Assembly: GCF_036785885.1 (NCBI RefSeq)
Contig: NC_092329.1
Span: 5,270,001 to 5,334,000 of the forward strand
DNA from: Coffea arabica
Taxonomy: Eukaryota; Streptophyta; Magnoliopsida; Gentianales; Rubiaceae
DNA length: 64,000 nucleotides
Direction of reading: 5' to 3'
The notes under the pieces were generated by a model. That model was not told the DNA's origin. It saw only the letters and a list, made by a program, of their open reading frames with translations, and searched no databases. Made by a program: the position numbers and the translations under genes. Below are positions 51,136 through 63,788 of this stretch, in pieces (the first letter of the stretch is position 1; every line of letters starts with the position of its first letter).

Positions 51136-52763
51136 GAGTGCATCTACGGGAATATTTTGGGCTAAAGTAATAACTGCATATACCAAGATTTGTCAACAAT
51201 GCCCATTCCTGGCATCAGAAAAGTGCCACATGAATTACGTGTGCTTTTTATCTGTTTGTTTGGCTGGAACTTTTTAAATTTGAGGCACTTCAGAAAGTTC
51301 AACTATTATATCCGCTTAGCAGAATTGAAAATCACATACAATCTTATCTCTTTTGCTTAGTAATTGACAAGCGACACCATTTTGGAGCAGTTGGAATATG
51401 CAATTTCTCTGCAAATTTTTCAAGATTTTCTAACACTAGGATAAATGAAATAGTGGTTGAATAAATCTTATTATTAGGAGTTGTTCAATATTTTTAGTGT
51501 TTGGTTATTTCTAGTTTGTTAGAATTTTCAAAATTTTGTTAAAATTGTTTAGGAGATTCGTTAGCAAAAGATTGTGTTGAGTTGTTAACAAGTATATTTT
51601 TTATTTTTGTTAAGATTTGTTAGGAGATATCTGTGATTAATTTGTTATAGTACCTATATAAAAGACGAAATTGATGAATGAAAAGTAAGCTTTTTTTTTT
51701 CTATTACTAAATAATGCATTGCTTCTTAATTTATGTCCTAAAAATCAACAGGAACACAATGTTGAAAGTTCTTTGGAGGGACGATTTGGTTGAATTTTTG
51801 TGGTGTTTAATTCTGACAAAGGATATAATGGCTTATTTGGGGTGCTCATTTTCGTCATTGAAAAGTAAAGGTGGCGCCTATCTTGACCATATCAAAATTA
51901 AGAAATCAAGAGATGGCAAATAGAAAGAAAGAAGAGTAAAAAAAAATAGTCTCAAGTCTCAACCACTAAAGAAAGGAATTAGCAAATGCTCAAGCAGCAT
52001 CTTTTTCGGCTGGACCAGTCCTACAATCCACCTTCTGCTCTTATTAATTACTTTAAATTATCCGCACAAATATATCATTGCGATTTGGAGTTGATACCTT
52101 TCAAATAAATAATTATTCTAACTTTTATTATAGTAACTGATTTCTGCACGAAGCTAACAATGGTGTAGGGTGTTATATCATGGTGGTGTCGAATTCAGCA
52201 GGGTAGAAACTGAATGAACATTTGTCACGTGAACGCTCACCATTAGAGGACACTAATTTTACCTTAGAGAGTACCGATCGATTTTGCACTTTTAATAGTA
52301 AATTCTTAACTTTTGCTACTAGTCTCTTGATTTCCGTACTAATCTGAAATGGCGAAAAAACACCCTTTTGGGCAGTTAAAGAATATGCCTGGGGTACGAT
52401 TTCGTATTAATAGTACTAACAAGATTAGTTTGGTTTGTGTACGCAAGCTTTGACTTTCCAGTTTGGGGCATATGTTTTGGTATAATCATGTTTGGAGGAT
52501 GCACAATTGAATGATGTTCAGGAATTGGGTCATAAATCATTTCTTGAAAGAATTCTTATCGGCCCTAAAACATTCGCGTGTTGGGAATGGAGTGTAAAAA
52601 TAGGGCTTGAACACTGTAACTTACTAGAGCACCATGCCGTTAATTGGTGGCCATGACTGAGAGTCTGAAGGTTGAATAGACAAGTGAGAGTCTGAAGGTT
52701 GAATGGATCTGGTCTAAAATGAGACTTGCTAAATTGCACTCTCTGACCCAAAATATGGAAGAT
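51136..52763. other. Intergenic, possible solo LTR relic
   Basis: No gene. From about 51515 (tgttagaattttc) to about 51720 the sequence has LTR-like texture, with a ctatataaaag TATA word at 51651-51664, but no target duplication is visible and the ends are unclear. Confidence 0.35.
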
Positions 52764-52772
52764 TAGTTTCAA

Positions 52773-53698
52773 GGAATAATTTTAGAAAACCTGCCTTGAC
52801 GTTTTCGACAATTTCAATGATGTTTCTTGAGATTTGTAAAATTATACTAACCTCTCGAAGGTTAAGATTTTGATAACAAAATCATTCCAAATCAAAAAAA
52901 AAAGTGCTTTAAGAAGAGATACAAAACTTTTATTTCACAACTGACCTTTATGCTTGTGTACAAGTTGTATTGTAAAGAAATGAAAAACAAATTAATAAAA
53001 GCAAGGGAAGGTAAATGCAAATAGCAAATAACAAAAAATAAGTAGTAATTGACTTTCCCTATAGAACTAAACCAATGGTTACTGTATTGGATTATAACGG
53101 CTAATTTTTCAAAGTCCTTACCATTTTGCATACAAATAGCATCAAGAAGCATTAAGATGGATCTCATTTTTACTTCCAGTAACAAAATTTTAGATGGAAA
53201 AATAGTGATTTTGTGTTGGGTTATGCAAGCTGAATGTGAAGTATATGTGCAGAAACTATAGGAGGAAATCATAAATTTCATCCACATTCTTTAACATCAA
53301 GAACAAATGTTGTAAGTGTAATCGCAAGACAATGGTGAAGATTTTTTAGAGTACAAAAAATCCAAACAAATTAGTGATCCGTATATCAATTTGGAATATC
53401 AATTTATGAGGGTGGATAAATATTTGGTACATAAATTGGCACCATTTTGTAATTGCATGTTAGTATTCATCATTAAAAAAATTCCCAATAGCTATTTTCG
53501 TTAATTAGTTACTATCAATTAATTAGTGTCCTAATTACTTAATTGCCATATGTTAATTTCCAATAAGACATAATATTTTAGGATACATGAGTAATTTTTC
53601 TCCAATCACACACTACATGGGAGGTTAGTGTTATTTGAAAATTTCAAGGGAGGCGAGTGAAATTGTCCGAAATCTCATGGGAGTTTTGAAATTATCCC
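52773..53698. mobile_element. Mutator-like TIR element, 926 bp
   Basis: A perfect 9-bp target duplication, TAGTTTCAA, lies at 52764-52772 and 53699-53707. The inverted arms are about 90 bp, imperfect, starting gg(a/g)ataattt. They share the 'cctcccttgag' and 'actaacctc' words with 31662-32751. The interior is AT-rich, and the short minus-strand frame at 52892-53287 has no transposase features. Confidence 0.88.
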
Positions 53699-53707
53699 TA
53701 GTTTCAA

Positions 53708-54336
53708 TTCTAAATTCTAAAAAAGAAGAAAGAAGCAGCGGGGAAGAATGATAGTTCGATGGCAGAAAATAGTCACCCAATTGCAAGCATCATGTTGTCT
53801 TTCAATTTTCACCATGCATGTTCCCTACTATTACTATTTATATTGAGAGATGTAGAATTGTTTCACTATGTTATGTTATTTTATCTTTTCTTTTTTTTGA
53901 GGAAATGTTATTTTATCTTTGAAGTCGTGTGGGAAAAGAATATTTCCTTTTTTTTAACTCTTATCATATTTACAATTGAAATACTATTTAACAAATTTTT
54001 TTTGTTGCATACCAAAGAGTCTACAAATGACATGTTCCTCTTCCAATTTTCACCAAGTATTATAGGATAAATTGTCATCCAAATATGCTTAGTAACATGA
54101 ATGTATCAATACCATGTAAAAGTTTGTTGGGGAAAAAAGAAGAAGATGAAGAGGAGGAGGAAGAAGAAGGAGAGGAGTAAATCTGTCTGACAGAAATAAC
54201 TCAAAAATAAGTGACTTCTCATTCTTTGCCAAAAACAAGATACTATAACACTTAATTGCTAGAAGACTCCTCATTCAATTTGCCAATTATTGGATAAGCA
54301 CTAAGCCACACATAGATGGAACCAAAAAATATTAAT
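53708..54336. other. Intergenic, no gene seen
   Basis: AT-rich, with a GA-rich purine tract at about 54132-54178. No supported gene. Confidence 0.5.
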
Positions 54337-54734
54337 GGGTCCGTTTGGATTAGTTATTTTTTGGGGCGTTTTACAAAAAATTTACTGTTCATATTTTGAA
54401 AAACAGTAAATGCTGTTTGGATTAGTTGTCGTTCACAAACAGATTATTTTTGAAAAACAAAAGTGTTTGGATTCACTATTTTTGAAAACAACAGTTAAAT
54501 TTTTTGGAGTTCAATAAATATCCTTCCTAAAATACTTAATGTCATTTGTAGTGATACAATTAAACGTAAACTTAATACATAGAGATTTTCATAAGTGTAC
54601 ATGCCAGATATAATATGTCCGTGAAAATATTAATTATTATTTTGGCATTGACAATCTGCCTTATAGTTAGAAAAACACAAAATAGATAACGACCAACATG
54701 TTCTATAAATGTTGGTGATAGTACATGTGATCGG

Positions 54735-55863
54735 CTATTGTCTCATATTTTCATTCCAGCCAGCAATTCCTTGAGCTGACATATCAAGTGGTTGTGCTCC
54801 GGCCTTTTGGTTGTCCTGATTTATATTATCTGCCAATGCTACATCAGCTTTTTTTTCAACAAAATATGCGTCATTGGGAACATGATCGCGCATGAAGTTG
54901 TGCAAGGCACAAAAAATAAGGACAATATTATTTTGTGTTGCCATCAAATAGTTCTGCATGGGGCCCTTAAATATCGAAAATCGCTTCTTCAAGACACCAA
55001 ACGTGCATTTTATAATGTTTCTTAACGATGCATGGTGTCTGTTGAAAAATGCTCTTGCTGCCCGCTCTTGTGGGGTTCCCCGTGTACCCTTAAAGGGAAC
55101 AATAAATCCTGACATATTTGTGCATGTCGCGTCCACCGCATAATACTTCTCTGCATATCATGTAATTATAATTAAATCCATTATAAATATTTATATTTAA
55201 ACAAAGCAAAAACTCAATTAGGCAAGGCATTATTTGATTTAATTTTCACTCACCTACTGGTGGCATTGAAAAGGCACAATTAGGATCAAGTAAAACATCT
55301 CGTAAGATCCTAAAATCATATGCGCTACCCTCCCACCCTACCCTGATATAAATGAATCTCATATTATGGTCACACACGGTTAAAATATTTTGTGATAAAC
55401 TGTCATGCCTGTTCCGGTAACGATCCCTGTTTTCGGCTCTACACCACGCTGAAACGTGTGTGCCATCAATAATTCCAACGCAATCCTAATCACAATAGGC
55501 CAGCGTTTAGTCTCCAACAGGTTTTCATAAAAAACTAATTTAACAAAATAACCCTTAACCTTAAATCAGGGTCAGAACAGCGCTGTTCTGTATTCTTGGA
55601 TGAGTAATGTGATAATCTATTGGCCTGACCAAGTCACGCTCCAATCGAACGAGAGATCGAAGGCAGCGTCGTAGATGGTGGTCCACTGTCTCGAAAGAAT
55701 GTTGGAATCTCTTGGCTAGCACCCTATGTCGTTCATTATGACTCAAACACAGAAGATAAATGGCGACAGACTCATGAATTCCCACCCGTTGTGTCGGGTG
55801 GGGCTCCCAATAGCCCCTCTCAAGCAACAAGTCACATAACTGCAAGAAAAGAGGAGTTTCCAT
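54735..55863 (-). pseudogene. PIF/Harbinger transposase (DDE_Tnp_4), damaged
   Basis: Three blocks on the minus strand: about 55907-55560 (N-terminal region with ELINGHRD and METPLFLQLCDLLLERGYW), 55485-55254 (DCVGIIDGTHVSAWCRAENR and YIRVGWEGSAYDFRILRDV) and 55150-54735 (KYYAVDATCTN, then RAFFNRHHASLRNIIKCTFG and VLIFCALHNFMRDH). The first Asp (GIIDGTH) and second Asp (YYAVDA) are present. The usual Glu of the NVIERTFG block is Lys here (NIIKCTFG). The first block hits a stop just before its donor site, consistent with a small frameshift. Both suggest loss of activity. In the family the enzyme cuts at TIRs and needs the ORF1 partner for DNA binding and nuclear import. Confidence 0.85.
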
Positions 55864-56444
55864 GCAAAGGTTGTCGAATATTCTATCTCGATGGCCGTTT
55901 ATCAGTTCTACAACCCATTAAGCACCTGACTGTGCACCATCTCAGATTCGTCGCCGCTGCAAAGGGTTTAGGTATGGATCGAATAAGGCCAATCCAACAA
56001 ATACAAAAATGGTGAAAGTCAAAATGAGCTCATTCTCGTCTGATTCGTCAGAGAAATCCCCATCATGCGCATAATTATCATAATCCATTTCAAGTGTTAT
56101 TGATACAGTTTCATTAAAGGTGAATTAGAGAAAAAATGTGGCAACAGTAATGATCAATATCAAAATCAATTGACTCCTAATTAACAAAAAATGACTTAAA
56201 AATACCTATACACCTGCAATAATCAATTTGGAGGAAATTATATGCGATTTACAAAGACAAGTTATTAATTGCCTTTTCAAGACAATATACAAAAGTCAGT
56301 GTTAGTAACAAATAGTATCCCTCAGTCACTATAAATTTAGAATGATACTAAAATGTATTAGCCAGCAATATCTTAAAAATACTAGAGCAATCACTTGATT
56401 GGCCACAAACAATAACCTTAAAACCAAAAACAGGTTGATAACTT

Positions 56445-56755
56445 GTCATGGCCCCCCAAGCATTCTAAATTTAAATACTATCTCAAGTCATTGCCACAAA
56501 GTCATCGTGAAATTAAATACTATCCAACACATTTATAGTATTTGGTCATCCTAATTTCAAATACTATCCAAACCAGCATGGTCACAAAGTTATCCTGAAT
56601 TTAAATACTATCCAACACATTCATTGCCACAAAGTCATTCTGAATTTAAATACTATCCAACAATTAGTCATGGCCACACTCAACATTAAGAATTGTAAAA
56701 TACTCAACAATCAAAGTCATGGCCACAAAGTATCCGGAATTTAAATAAACAAATG
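56445..56755. repeat. Degenerate ~50-bp minisatellite inside the Harbinger element
   Basis: About six imperfect units built on gccacaaagtcat, ctgaatttaaatactatcca and acacatt. It lies between the two transposon genes. No coding role. Confidence 0.75.
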
Positions 56756-56881
56756 ACAACATTAAGAAAAAAAAAGTCTAAGTTTCGGTAGCAAAAAATA
56801 CAATTAACGGTCTCAAGTATAAACAAACAAAGGCAACAACTCAACCTTCAAATAAGTACTCCCGATGAACAAGGCAAACGA

Positions 56882-57971
56882 CTAAAACGGGGGTAGGGGA
56901 GGGGGCTCCTGAGTGTCAGGCGGGAAACAGCCTTTTAACTTCATAAAGGTAATGCGGTTGGCGTCTGATCCAGCTAAATTCCAAATAGCCAACTTTTGAA
57001 GATCCTTCAACATTTCAGCAGTGGCGTATTTAGCTACGTAGGCCACGTTCTCTATACCCTGAAGTTGTTCCATGGTAACTTCATAGTCGATTTTCTTCGA
57101 GGGATCGCGGCCGAAACGATGCTTGTTCGGAAAACTAACCGACACACTCATGCTGCTGCTCTTCGTTCGACTAACCAGCGACTCAATGGTATCAAGAGCC
57201 CTGAGATATCTATTTGTCACTGAACCAGAGGCGGTGGACATAGGACTACCGCTTAAGCAATCACCCGACTTCCGCTTTCCTTTCCCCTTCTTCCCTTTCG
57301 CTTCATTCGCTCCTACTACCTCAACTTCAGCATCCTCGGCCGGATAGTCCGACCTTCCCTTTCCCCATGCACATCGTGCAGCAGTTTCCATATCTTGCTC
57401 CTCGGCTGAAGTACGGGGCTAGTTCTCGAAACCAAAGCTGAAGTTTCCGTTGCACCTTGATTGACAAAGACCTCCTCAAGCAAATGATAGACGGTGCAGT
57501 CATTTTGAAATTTTACAAATTTTGGGTTGACCTGGTAAAAAAAACACAGCCAAAAGGGAGTTAACGGAACCAGCTCATAAAAGTATTAAAAATAGGTTTT
57601 AAAAGATATAAAAACTCACAATTATTCAATAGTTATACCTGCTCCATCTTGGCCCACTTGCTATTGTCCATAAGCCAGGTAAACTTCTGGCTATCCCAAC
57701 CCAGTCCCGTTCCCCGCCTCTTGAAGGCAATGTACAGTTTGGTCAGCTCTCGCAATGCATAGAATTTGGCTCTTATACTATCAAAGGAGAAGGAGGTGCT
57801 GTATTGGCCGTTCAACCGGCGATGGATTTCGGGAACCACATACACAGAAATGTTATTGTCCCTAATTTCACTAGCTCTATGCATGTTCACAAAGTGGTTG
57901 GCAAAATCAATTTCGTGCTGCCTAGAGAAATATAAATGCTCCTCACCTTGATTGCGCCTTTGTTTTCTCAT
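56882..57971 (-). pseudogene. Harbinger ORF1, Myb/SANT-like DNA-binding protein, frameshifted
   Basis: Exon 1 (57971-57639) encodes a helical, basic N-terminus ending in TGLGWDSQKFTWLMDNSKWA, the pattern of Myb/SANT-like domains in PIF ORF1 proteins. Exon 2 (57531-56882) starts VNPKFVKFQNDCTVYHLLEE. The frame that reaches this point and the frame holding the C-terminal part (from METAARCAW, through a Lys-rich nuclear-signal-like block KGKKGKGKRKSG, to the Pro-rich end) differ, so at least one frameshift lies near 57400. In the family ORF1 binds the element ends and carries the transposase into the nucleus. Confidence 0.7.
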
Positions 57972-58449
57972 CTTATTAACTCATAAATAAATCCAAAAAC
58001 AAACAAATAAATAAAGTGACAGGCATGATTATTCAAGGTACAGAGACGACATAATAATAACCAAATTAGAGGAGGAGCAAGAATTACCTTGTAGTAATTA
58101 ACAATGCACAGCCTTAAATCGTTTTTCCTCCCAAGCTGAGTTGGATTTTTGAGAATTCTGGATGATTTTCTGATTCAATGTTGTGTTGACATAATATAAA
58201 ATTACTGACCATATTGAACAAGGATAAAAACAAAGGAGAATCAAGCAAATATACCTTTGGCAGCACGGCGGGTAATAGGGGGCATGTAGTCTTAGAAAAC
58301 AGCAACCAGAGTAACCAAACTACCCTATTTTTTAGCACCAAACAGCAGTATGAAGTTAGACAAAGACATCAAGTGTTTTCGAGGTCAAAAAGAAAAATTT
58401 AACAGCCTTAAATAGCGTGCAGTAGTTCATTCAGGGAAAAAACACAGAA

Positions 58450-58625
58450 TTAGGCCATAAAGTAAGAAAAAATAACAGTTAAACAGGTTTTCCATATTAA
58501 GGCCATAAACCAAAAATTAAGTAAACATACTAAAGTAAGAAAAAAAACACAGAAAATTAACATACTAAAGTAAGAAAAAAAACAGAAAAAATCAAAAATT
58601 AACATACTAAAGTAAGAACTACTCA
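58450..58625. repeat. Tandem ~37-bp repeat, three units
   Basis: The word aacatactaaagtaagaa recurs at about 58524, 58558 and 58598, with A-rich spacers. Inside the Harbinger element, right of its coding part. Confidence 0.75.
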
Positions 58626-60435
58626 TCCAAAACAATATTACACAACACGGCTAAAACAGGTTTTCCGAACTGTTTTCACGCTCATAACTAAAATAAAACT
58701 GACACACTCAAGCAGCAATAAGGTTTCTGCTGGCATTTGAAATCACTGGAATAAACAACAGTCAAATTCCAACGCTGATGGCTATGGTCCAGCAATTCTG
58801 GATGGTGCTTTTGACAATCCAAACAGTTAAAAACTTAAGTGCTCCCATTTGTTTGGGTGCTGATTTTTTCCTCTTGTATGGTTAAATCAAATAAAGTGAC
58901 AAAAAGCAGAAGAAGATATTAGGTTGTCACACATCAGCATCCTCTTTAAGCATTTATTGATGCAGTTACTATTTCTATTTTGCACCTACAGACCATCTAG
59001 TTGTAACACATCAAAAAGGAAAGGTAGCATCTCAATTTCTAGTAGTTGCAGATCAAAGATGAACAGCATGACAAGAATGGTAATTCTAAGGAATTGAGAT
59101 ATCCATAAAGAAAGGAACAAGCTACTTCTTCATAATGGTTCAGACAAGGGAAGCAACAATAGTTCTTAGTTTAGAGTTTTATTCGGTTGGAGTAATTCTT
59201 GTGAGATATGATATAATTTCTTTCAATTTCAATGTAAAGAAAAATTTTCTCTATGTACATCAACTCTGTGATTATACATCCTTTGGAACAAAGCACACTT
59301 GTTCGTGAAAAAATCAGAAAAAAAACTCAATTTGAAATACGGCTAGAATGTGGAAGCAAGTTCAGAAAAGCACACTAGCTTTTGGGAAACAACTTGAGTG
59401 TCTTTTCAAGAGCCTTTACTCGTGAATATATGCCTTCAATGCACGGCATTCAGATTAATGCTTTCTATTATATCCAATAATTACCATATCAAACTGTCTC
59501 AATACAAGTTGTAATATTTTCCTAGATCTTCTTACCAAACAAAAGCACAGTATAGTAATTATTTCAGCATGCCAGAAATAATTGGTTCATTTTTACTTAA
59601 TTAACAAAAATAAGTGTTTCTCTCTTATTTTCGCAGTATAAGGAAAGACAAATGGTATGTCATTATTTTCTTTCTCTTTTATCCAACCAAATAAATCCAG
59701 GGAAAATATGTTCGCATTCATTAGCTCATCAGACAAAGCCAGTTCTAACGATGCACACATAAAAAGGTTTTCAAATTATAAAGCAAGCAATTTTGTGTAT
59801 AATCATTCCAAAATTCTCCGGAAACAGAAAAAAAATCCGCAAATGAAGTCCATTCTTGGATGAAATCGAACCTTATTCATACTCAAGATCGCAAGTGTAT
59901 CGCATATATTTGTGATTTGGCCACATCAATTACACATTTTTAATCTTCCCCATCGCAAAACAATCTAGTTCAGAAATTATTCTTTACAATAGAAGGCTAA
60001 GAAGCATTTGAAAGCAGGAAAATGCCAAAAACGTACCTTTTTCGACCTGTAGAGCTGAAGAGGGGGTCAGAGGTCCTTGCTATCAGAGCTGAAGTCGCGC
60101 TACGAGTCTCTGCTTGGATGCGTTCTGAAAACGTATGAGTCGAGGCAGAGTGGCCAAACTCAGTCGTCAAAGGTGCTTTAGTGGAGCATTTTGCAGAGGC
60201 AGAGATGTTCACGTAAGGGAATCTCTCAGCGTTTACACTCTTGTGCCTTTGGGAAAGTGGTTTAGGGTTACGTTTGCAAAGAAGGGTCGAAAACAAGACA
60301 ATTGGGGCTTTTGGGAAAAATGACGTAGTTTTGTGTTTCTTTAACTATACACTTAATTGTTATTGGGTCACAACATTTGGTGTTATTGAAAGACAAAAAC
60401 AGTTTTTGGAAAAAATTGCAAATCCAAACGGAGCC

Positions 60436-61404
60436 ATTACTACTTGGAAGAAGCAAACTTTAATAATATCAAGAATCGAGTAGTATATGACATAGAAGTA
60501 TTTTTAAATCTATAATTTGAATTTATAAAGAACATGTAAACAATCAACCACTTCCATTGCATTCCTAATGGGAAACCTTTGAGTGTCTTCTAGAATTAAG
60601 TGGCTCGGCAATTGTTCCAAGTAATTGGCATCTCAAAGTCAAGTTAAGCCAAGCTGGTATAACATAGATCCGCTTTGGTACAATCACGACTCAGATTGCG
60701 GAATCGGTCATCCGATTTGTGTCTTCTGTATTATTGGTTCTTACGTTATTGTACGTTACGAGGTTACATTACAACTTGTTTAGGTTGTGAAATTATGGCG
60801 TCACAGCTGTTCTAATGACAATCAGTTTTAGCTAACTTTTGCGAGTGGATAAATTTTGTTTTTGATTTGATTCAATAACCCAAAGGAAGAGAAACAAAAA
60901 AGAGTTTCATGCTAAATGCTAATTCGCGTGCTATTTGAAGCTCCTCATTATATTTTATGGTTATAAGTGTATAAGAAAAGAAAGAAAGAAGTATAAAAAA
61001 ATGAAATTGTGCAAATTAACTTCATTGCAACTTTCATAATAACTTTAACCTTTTTTTTTTTAAGTTGAACTTGAAATCGTATGTTTGATTTCTTAGACGA
61101 AAGTGAGAAAACGTTCAATGCACGCCAATGATGTTGAACATTGAACATTCTTTTTTTGGCATCATACAAAATCATAAAAAGTTAACATAATTGTAGAATT
61201 ATTTCAGTTCTTAGATTGGATAAACAAAAATGATAACAAAATATGATTTATGTATGACCAATAGACGGCTCGCCCAATCAAGGTGGAAACTGGTGTCTTC
61301 AATGTTTGACTAGGCAACATGACTTTGGTTGTTCACAATTACTAGGCATGCCTATCCAAAAGAAAATTATACTACTAATAACCTGTTTAGTAAAGTCACA
61401 ATCT
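60436..61404. other. Intergenic, no gene seen
   Basis: AT-rich, with a T-run at about 61051-61060. No supported gene or element end. Confidence 0.5.
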
Positions 61405-61533
61405 AAAACCTTGTTTGAAAAGGGATTTTTTCATCAAAAAATCTCTACGTTTTTCGTGAATATATTTTCAATCACCTTTTTATCTCACATATATCAAATT
61501 ACTACAGTAATTACAATCCAAACACGACCTAAG
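61405..61533. mobile_element. ~150-bp MITE family, copy 4
   Basis: The left end aaccttgtttgaaaagg and the complement of the right end (ggtcgtgtttggattgta) are diverged inverted repeats. The core (ttttcgtgaatatattttca and catatatcaaattactacag) matches the other three copies. Confidence 0.7.
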
Positions 61534-61812
61534 CCTTTAGATTTTAGATTGGAGAGGGGGTGATCCATGCAAGTATCATGTCTAATCCATATTACACTGT
61601 TCCAAGAGAAGTTCAATTGGGAAATTATTCTCCCAAATTTGATTGCATTAAGAGCCCAATTTACTTCACTCCATGAGTCAACCTACAGTTGCCAATTAAG
61701 AAAGAAATATCTTCTACTTTCTTTTCGGTCAGAAACAAACTGTAGTATAATCATGGCATCCTTAATCAAATCATTAAAACCTAAAAGCAACTTAAATTAA
61801 ATTTGGAGTTAG

Positions 61813-62013
61813 TCACCGCCTTTGTGGGGGTGACAGGTAATTTGACAGCAATCCCAAAATTCGCCGCCACAAAACAATCAGCAAGGCCAAAATCCTCGGC
61901 CACCCCATACACGAGAACAGAGAAAACAAACCCCAACTCACCACCATTATCGAATCCAATGACCTCAGATCCTCCACAATCACATGTCTTTTTAAAGAGA
62001 AAGAGAAAAACAT
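61813..62013. other. GC-richer segment, possible gene fragment, not recognised
   Basis: Overlapping open frames exist on both strands, and base composition differs from the AT-rich surroundings. On the minus strand one frame reads through GGELGFVFSVLVYGVAEDFG. I recognise no family, and no start or splice context is convincing. Confidence 0.3.
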
Positions 62014-62440
62014 TTAAATCAATGTGATATTTTTTTTAAAACTCATTCACTAAATATAATTCTTTCCAGAACTCTTAATAACTGAGAATTCAAATCTTTT
62101 TTTAAATAGAAAGAGAAAAACATTTAAGTGAACACGATTTGTTTTTTCAAAAAATAGCATTTACTAAATGCATTTGTTTGTTTGTCTAGACATTTACTTT
62201 TATGAAACATATTTAGTGAATTTTTTAAAACTCATTCACTAAATATAATTTTTTTCCAGAACTCTAAATATCTACGAATTCAAATATCTTTTTAAAGAGA
62301 AAGCGAAAAACATTTAAGTGAAGACAAATTTTTTTTCAAAAGATAGCAATTACAAAATGCATTTTTTTGTTTGTATGAAACATATTTAGTGAATTTTTTT
62401 AAACTCATTCACTAAATATAATTCTTTTTCTAGAACTCTC
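61987..62440. repeat. Tandem array of ~180-bp composite units
   Basis: Three interspersed words repeat in order: actcattcactaaatataat (62041, 62230, 62403), aagagaaa.cgaaaaacatttaa-type (about 61995, 62107, 62296), and gaaacatatttagtgaattt (about 62205, 62381). Units are 173-189 bp with internal deletions. No coding role seen. Confidence 0.8.
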
Positions 62441-63188
62441 AATATGTTCCTTTGGAAGGTTATTATAATTTGGGAAGTATGTCTATTGAAAGAGTTATGC
62501 TTGAACCTTATTATAGCCACATCCTATAGGTTAAAAATCATTTTGTTGGAAATATTTTAGACAATTCAGCTTATTCTTGGAAATATTTTAGACAATTCAT
62601 CTTATTCCAAAATTATGGCTATAGCTCTCTGGATTGTACAATCTAAAATTTCAAAAGCTTTAGCTAAATTACCAAATCTTTTCAGTTAAACCATCATGGA
62701 CCTACATTAATTCCTTTTCTACGTCAAAGCCTACTTCTTACACTAGTACGATTATGACAATCTCCACATCATTCGTCCAAAAAGATCAAATAATGCAGTT
62801 AAGATTATAGTTAAACACTAACAAAAAAAATTATACAATAACATGGAAAAGAAAAAAAAAACTAAAGCTTCCCCATCTTAGTCATACTAGTATAAATACC
62901 AGTGCTACGAACAGTAGATTGCATTTTTGAAAAAAATTACAATCTATAGAAGAATTTAAAAATAGTAAAATATTATAATCACGGGCACATGAAAGTATAT
63001 TTAAAAAAATGAAACTTTGTAATAATAATTCAATATATGATAAAAACATCTCCATTATTTATAAACTATCACTTTGATGAAGGTTGGATCCTGAAAAAAA
63101 ATAGAAATCTATATCATAAATTGAGCGACATAAGGGTCCAATTAAATATAATTGAATATTTAATTTGATAAATAAATGAAATACTTAC
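62441..63188. other. Intergenic, no gene seen
   Basis: AT-rich. A 30-bp word (ttggaaatattttagacaattca) is duplicated at about 62545 and 62576. Confidence 0.5.
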
Positions 63189-63788
63189 AAACATTTTGCC
63201 TTCGATTTGATAATCTTCTACGAAGGCGTGAACATTCTTCACACCAATCAATTCTGAGTATGATCGCCAGTATTGGGGGTTTAATTAATTCTGTTGATTT
63301 TTGTGGAGTTCATACTATAAATTAGAATGCACGATTTTTGCATGAACTAATGCGTTGGTCGAACAATGCACCTCTATTTTCCTGACAATTAAAAGCATAC
63401 ATAATTCAAAATTATCTTTTGTTTTAGATAGTTTGTAAATAATATTGTATAAAAATATATACATATGAATAATGTATACCTTTGTTTTTAAATCTCTAAG
63501 ACAAAAAGTATCACAACGAAACATGAATCGTGCATGCCTGTCTTGAAGAGCGAGGTATAGGTTACCACTGAAATCTCTAACTTCTATGTTAACATTGTAT
63601 CTGTTAAGAAGAAATTGTGATGTATGATGTAAAAAATTATATTAAAATTCAAAATATATGAAAATAATTACCTGACAATAGTGTCGACTACGTCATTACA
63701 ATGGATACACACCATTTTTACAAAATGAGATTGACATGGTTGTCCACAATTTTTGCATAACTCATGGAACATATTGTCTATGTTGATA
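63189..63788 (-). pseudogene. RPA1-like fragment (C-terminal zinc-finger OB fold)
   Basis: Minus-strand exon-like blocks: 63788-63673 with MFHELCKNCGQPCQ and KMVCIHCNDVVDTIV, and 63600-63480 with RYNVNIEVRDFSGNLYLALQ, joined in phase by a GT-AG intron. A third block at about 63253-63189 contains LIGVKNVHAFVEDYQ but does not join in phase. The CxxC...CxxC pair followed by a RYxVxIxVxDxSG strand pattern is the C-terminal DNA-binding domain of plant replication protein A large subunits and their many RPA1-like relatives. The N-terminal OB folds are not seen before the window edge. It may be a partial gene cut by the window or a relic. Confidence 0.55.

Larger units (their letters stand above)
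54337..60435 (-). mobile_element. Two-gene PIF/Harbinger DNA transposon, ~6.1 kb
   Basis: The tips are inverted repeats differing at one base in 15: gggtccgtttggatt (54337-54351) and the complement of 60421-60435 (ggctccgtttggatt). Inside are a Harbinger transposase and a Myb/SANT-like ORF1 protein, both on the minus strand, the usual pair of this superfamily. The flanks contain TTA/TAA words (attaat left, attact right), as expected of the 3-bp TWA target, but the tips are too worn to fix the duplication. The right 2.3 kb is non-coding, with tandem repeats. Probably inactive (see the two coding entries). Confidence 0.82.

Noticed and set aside
51515-51720. Solo LTR
   Set aside because: TATA-like word and texture fit, but neither defined ends nor a 5-bp target duplication are visible, so it is only mentioned within the intergenic entry.
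59997-60296. 99-codon minus-strand frame near the right end of the Harbinger element
   Set aside because: No transposon or host protein features. Lies in the non-coding subterminal region, probably leader sequence.
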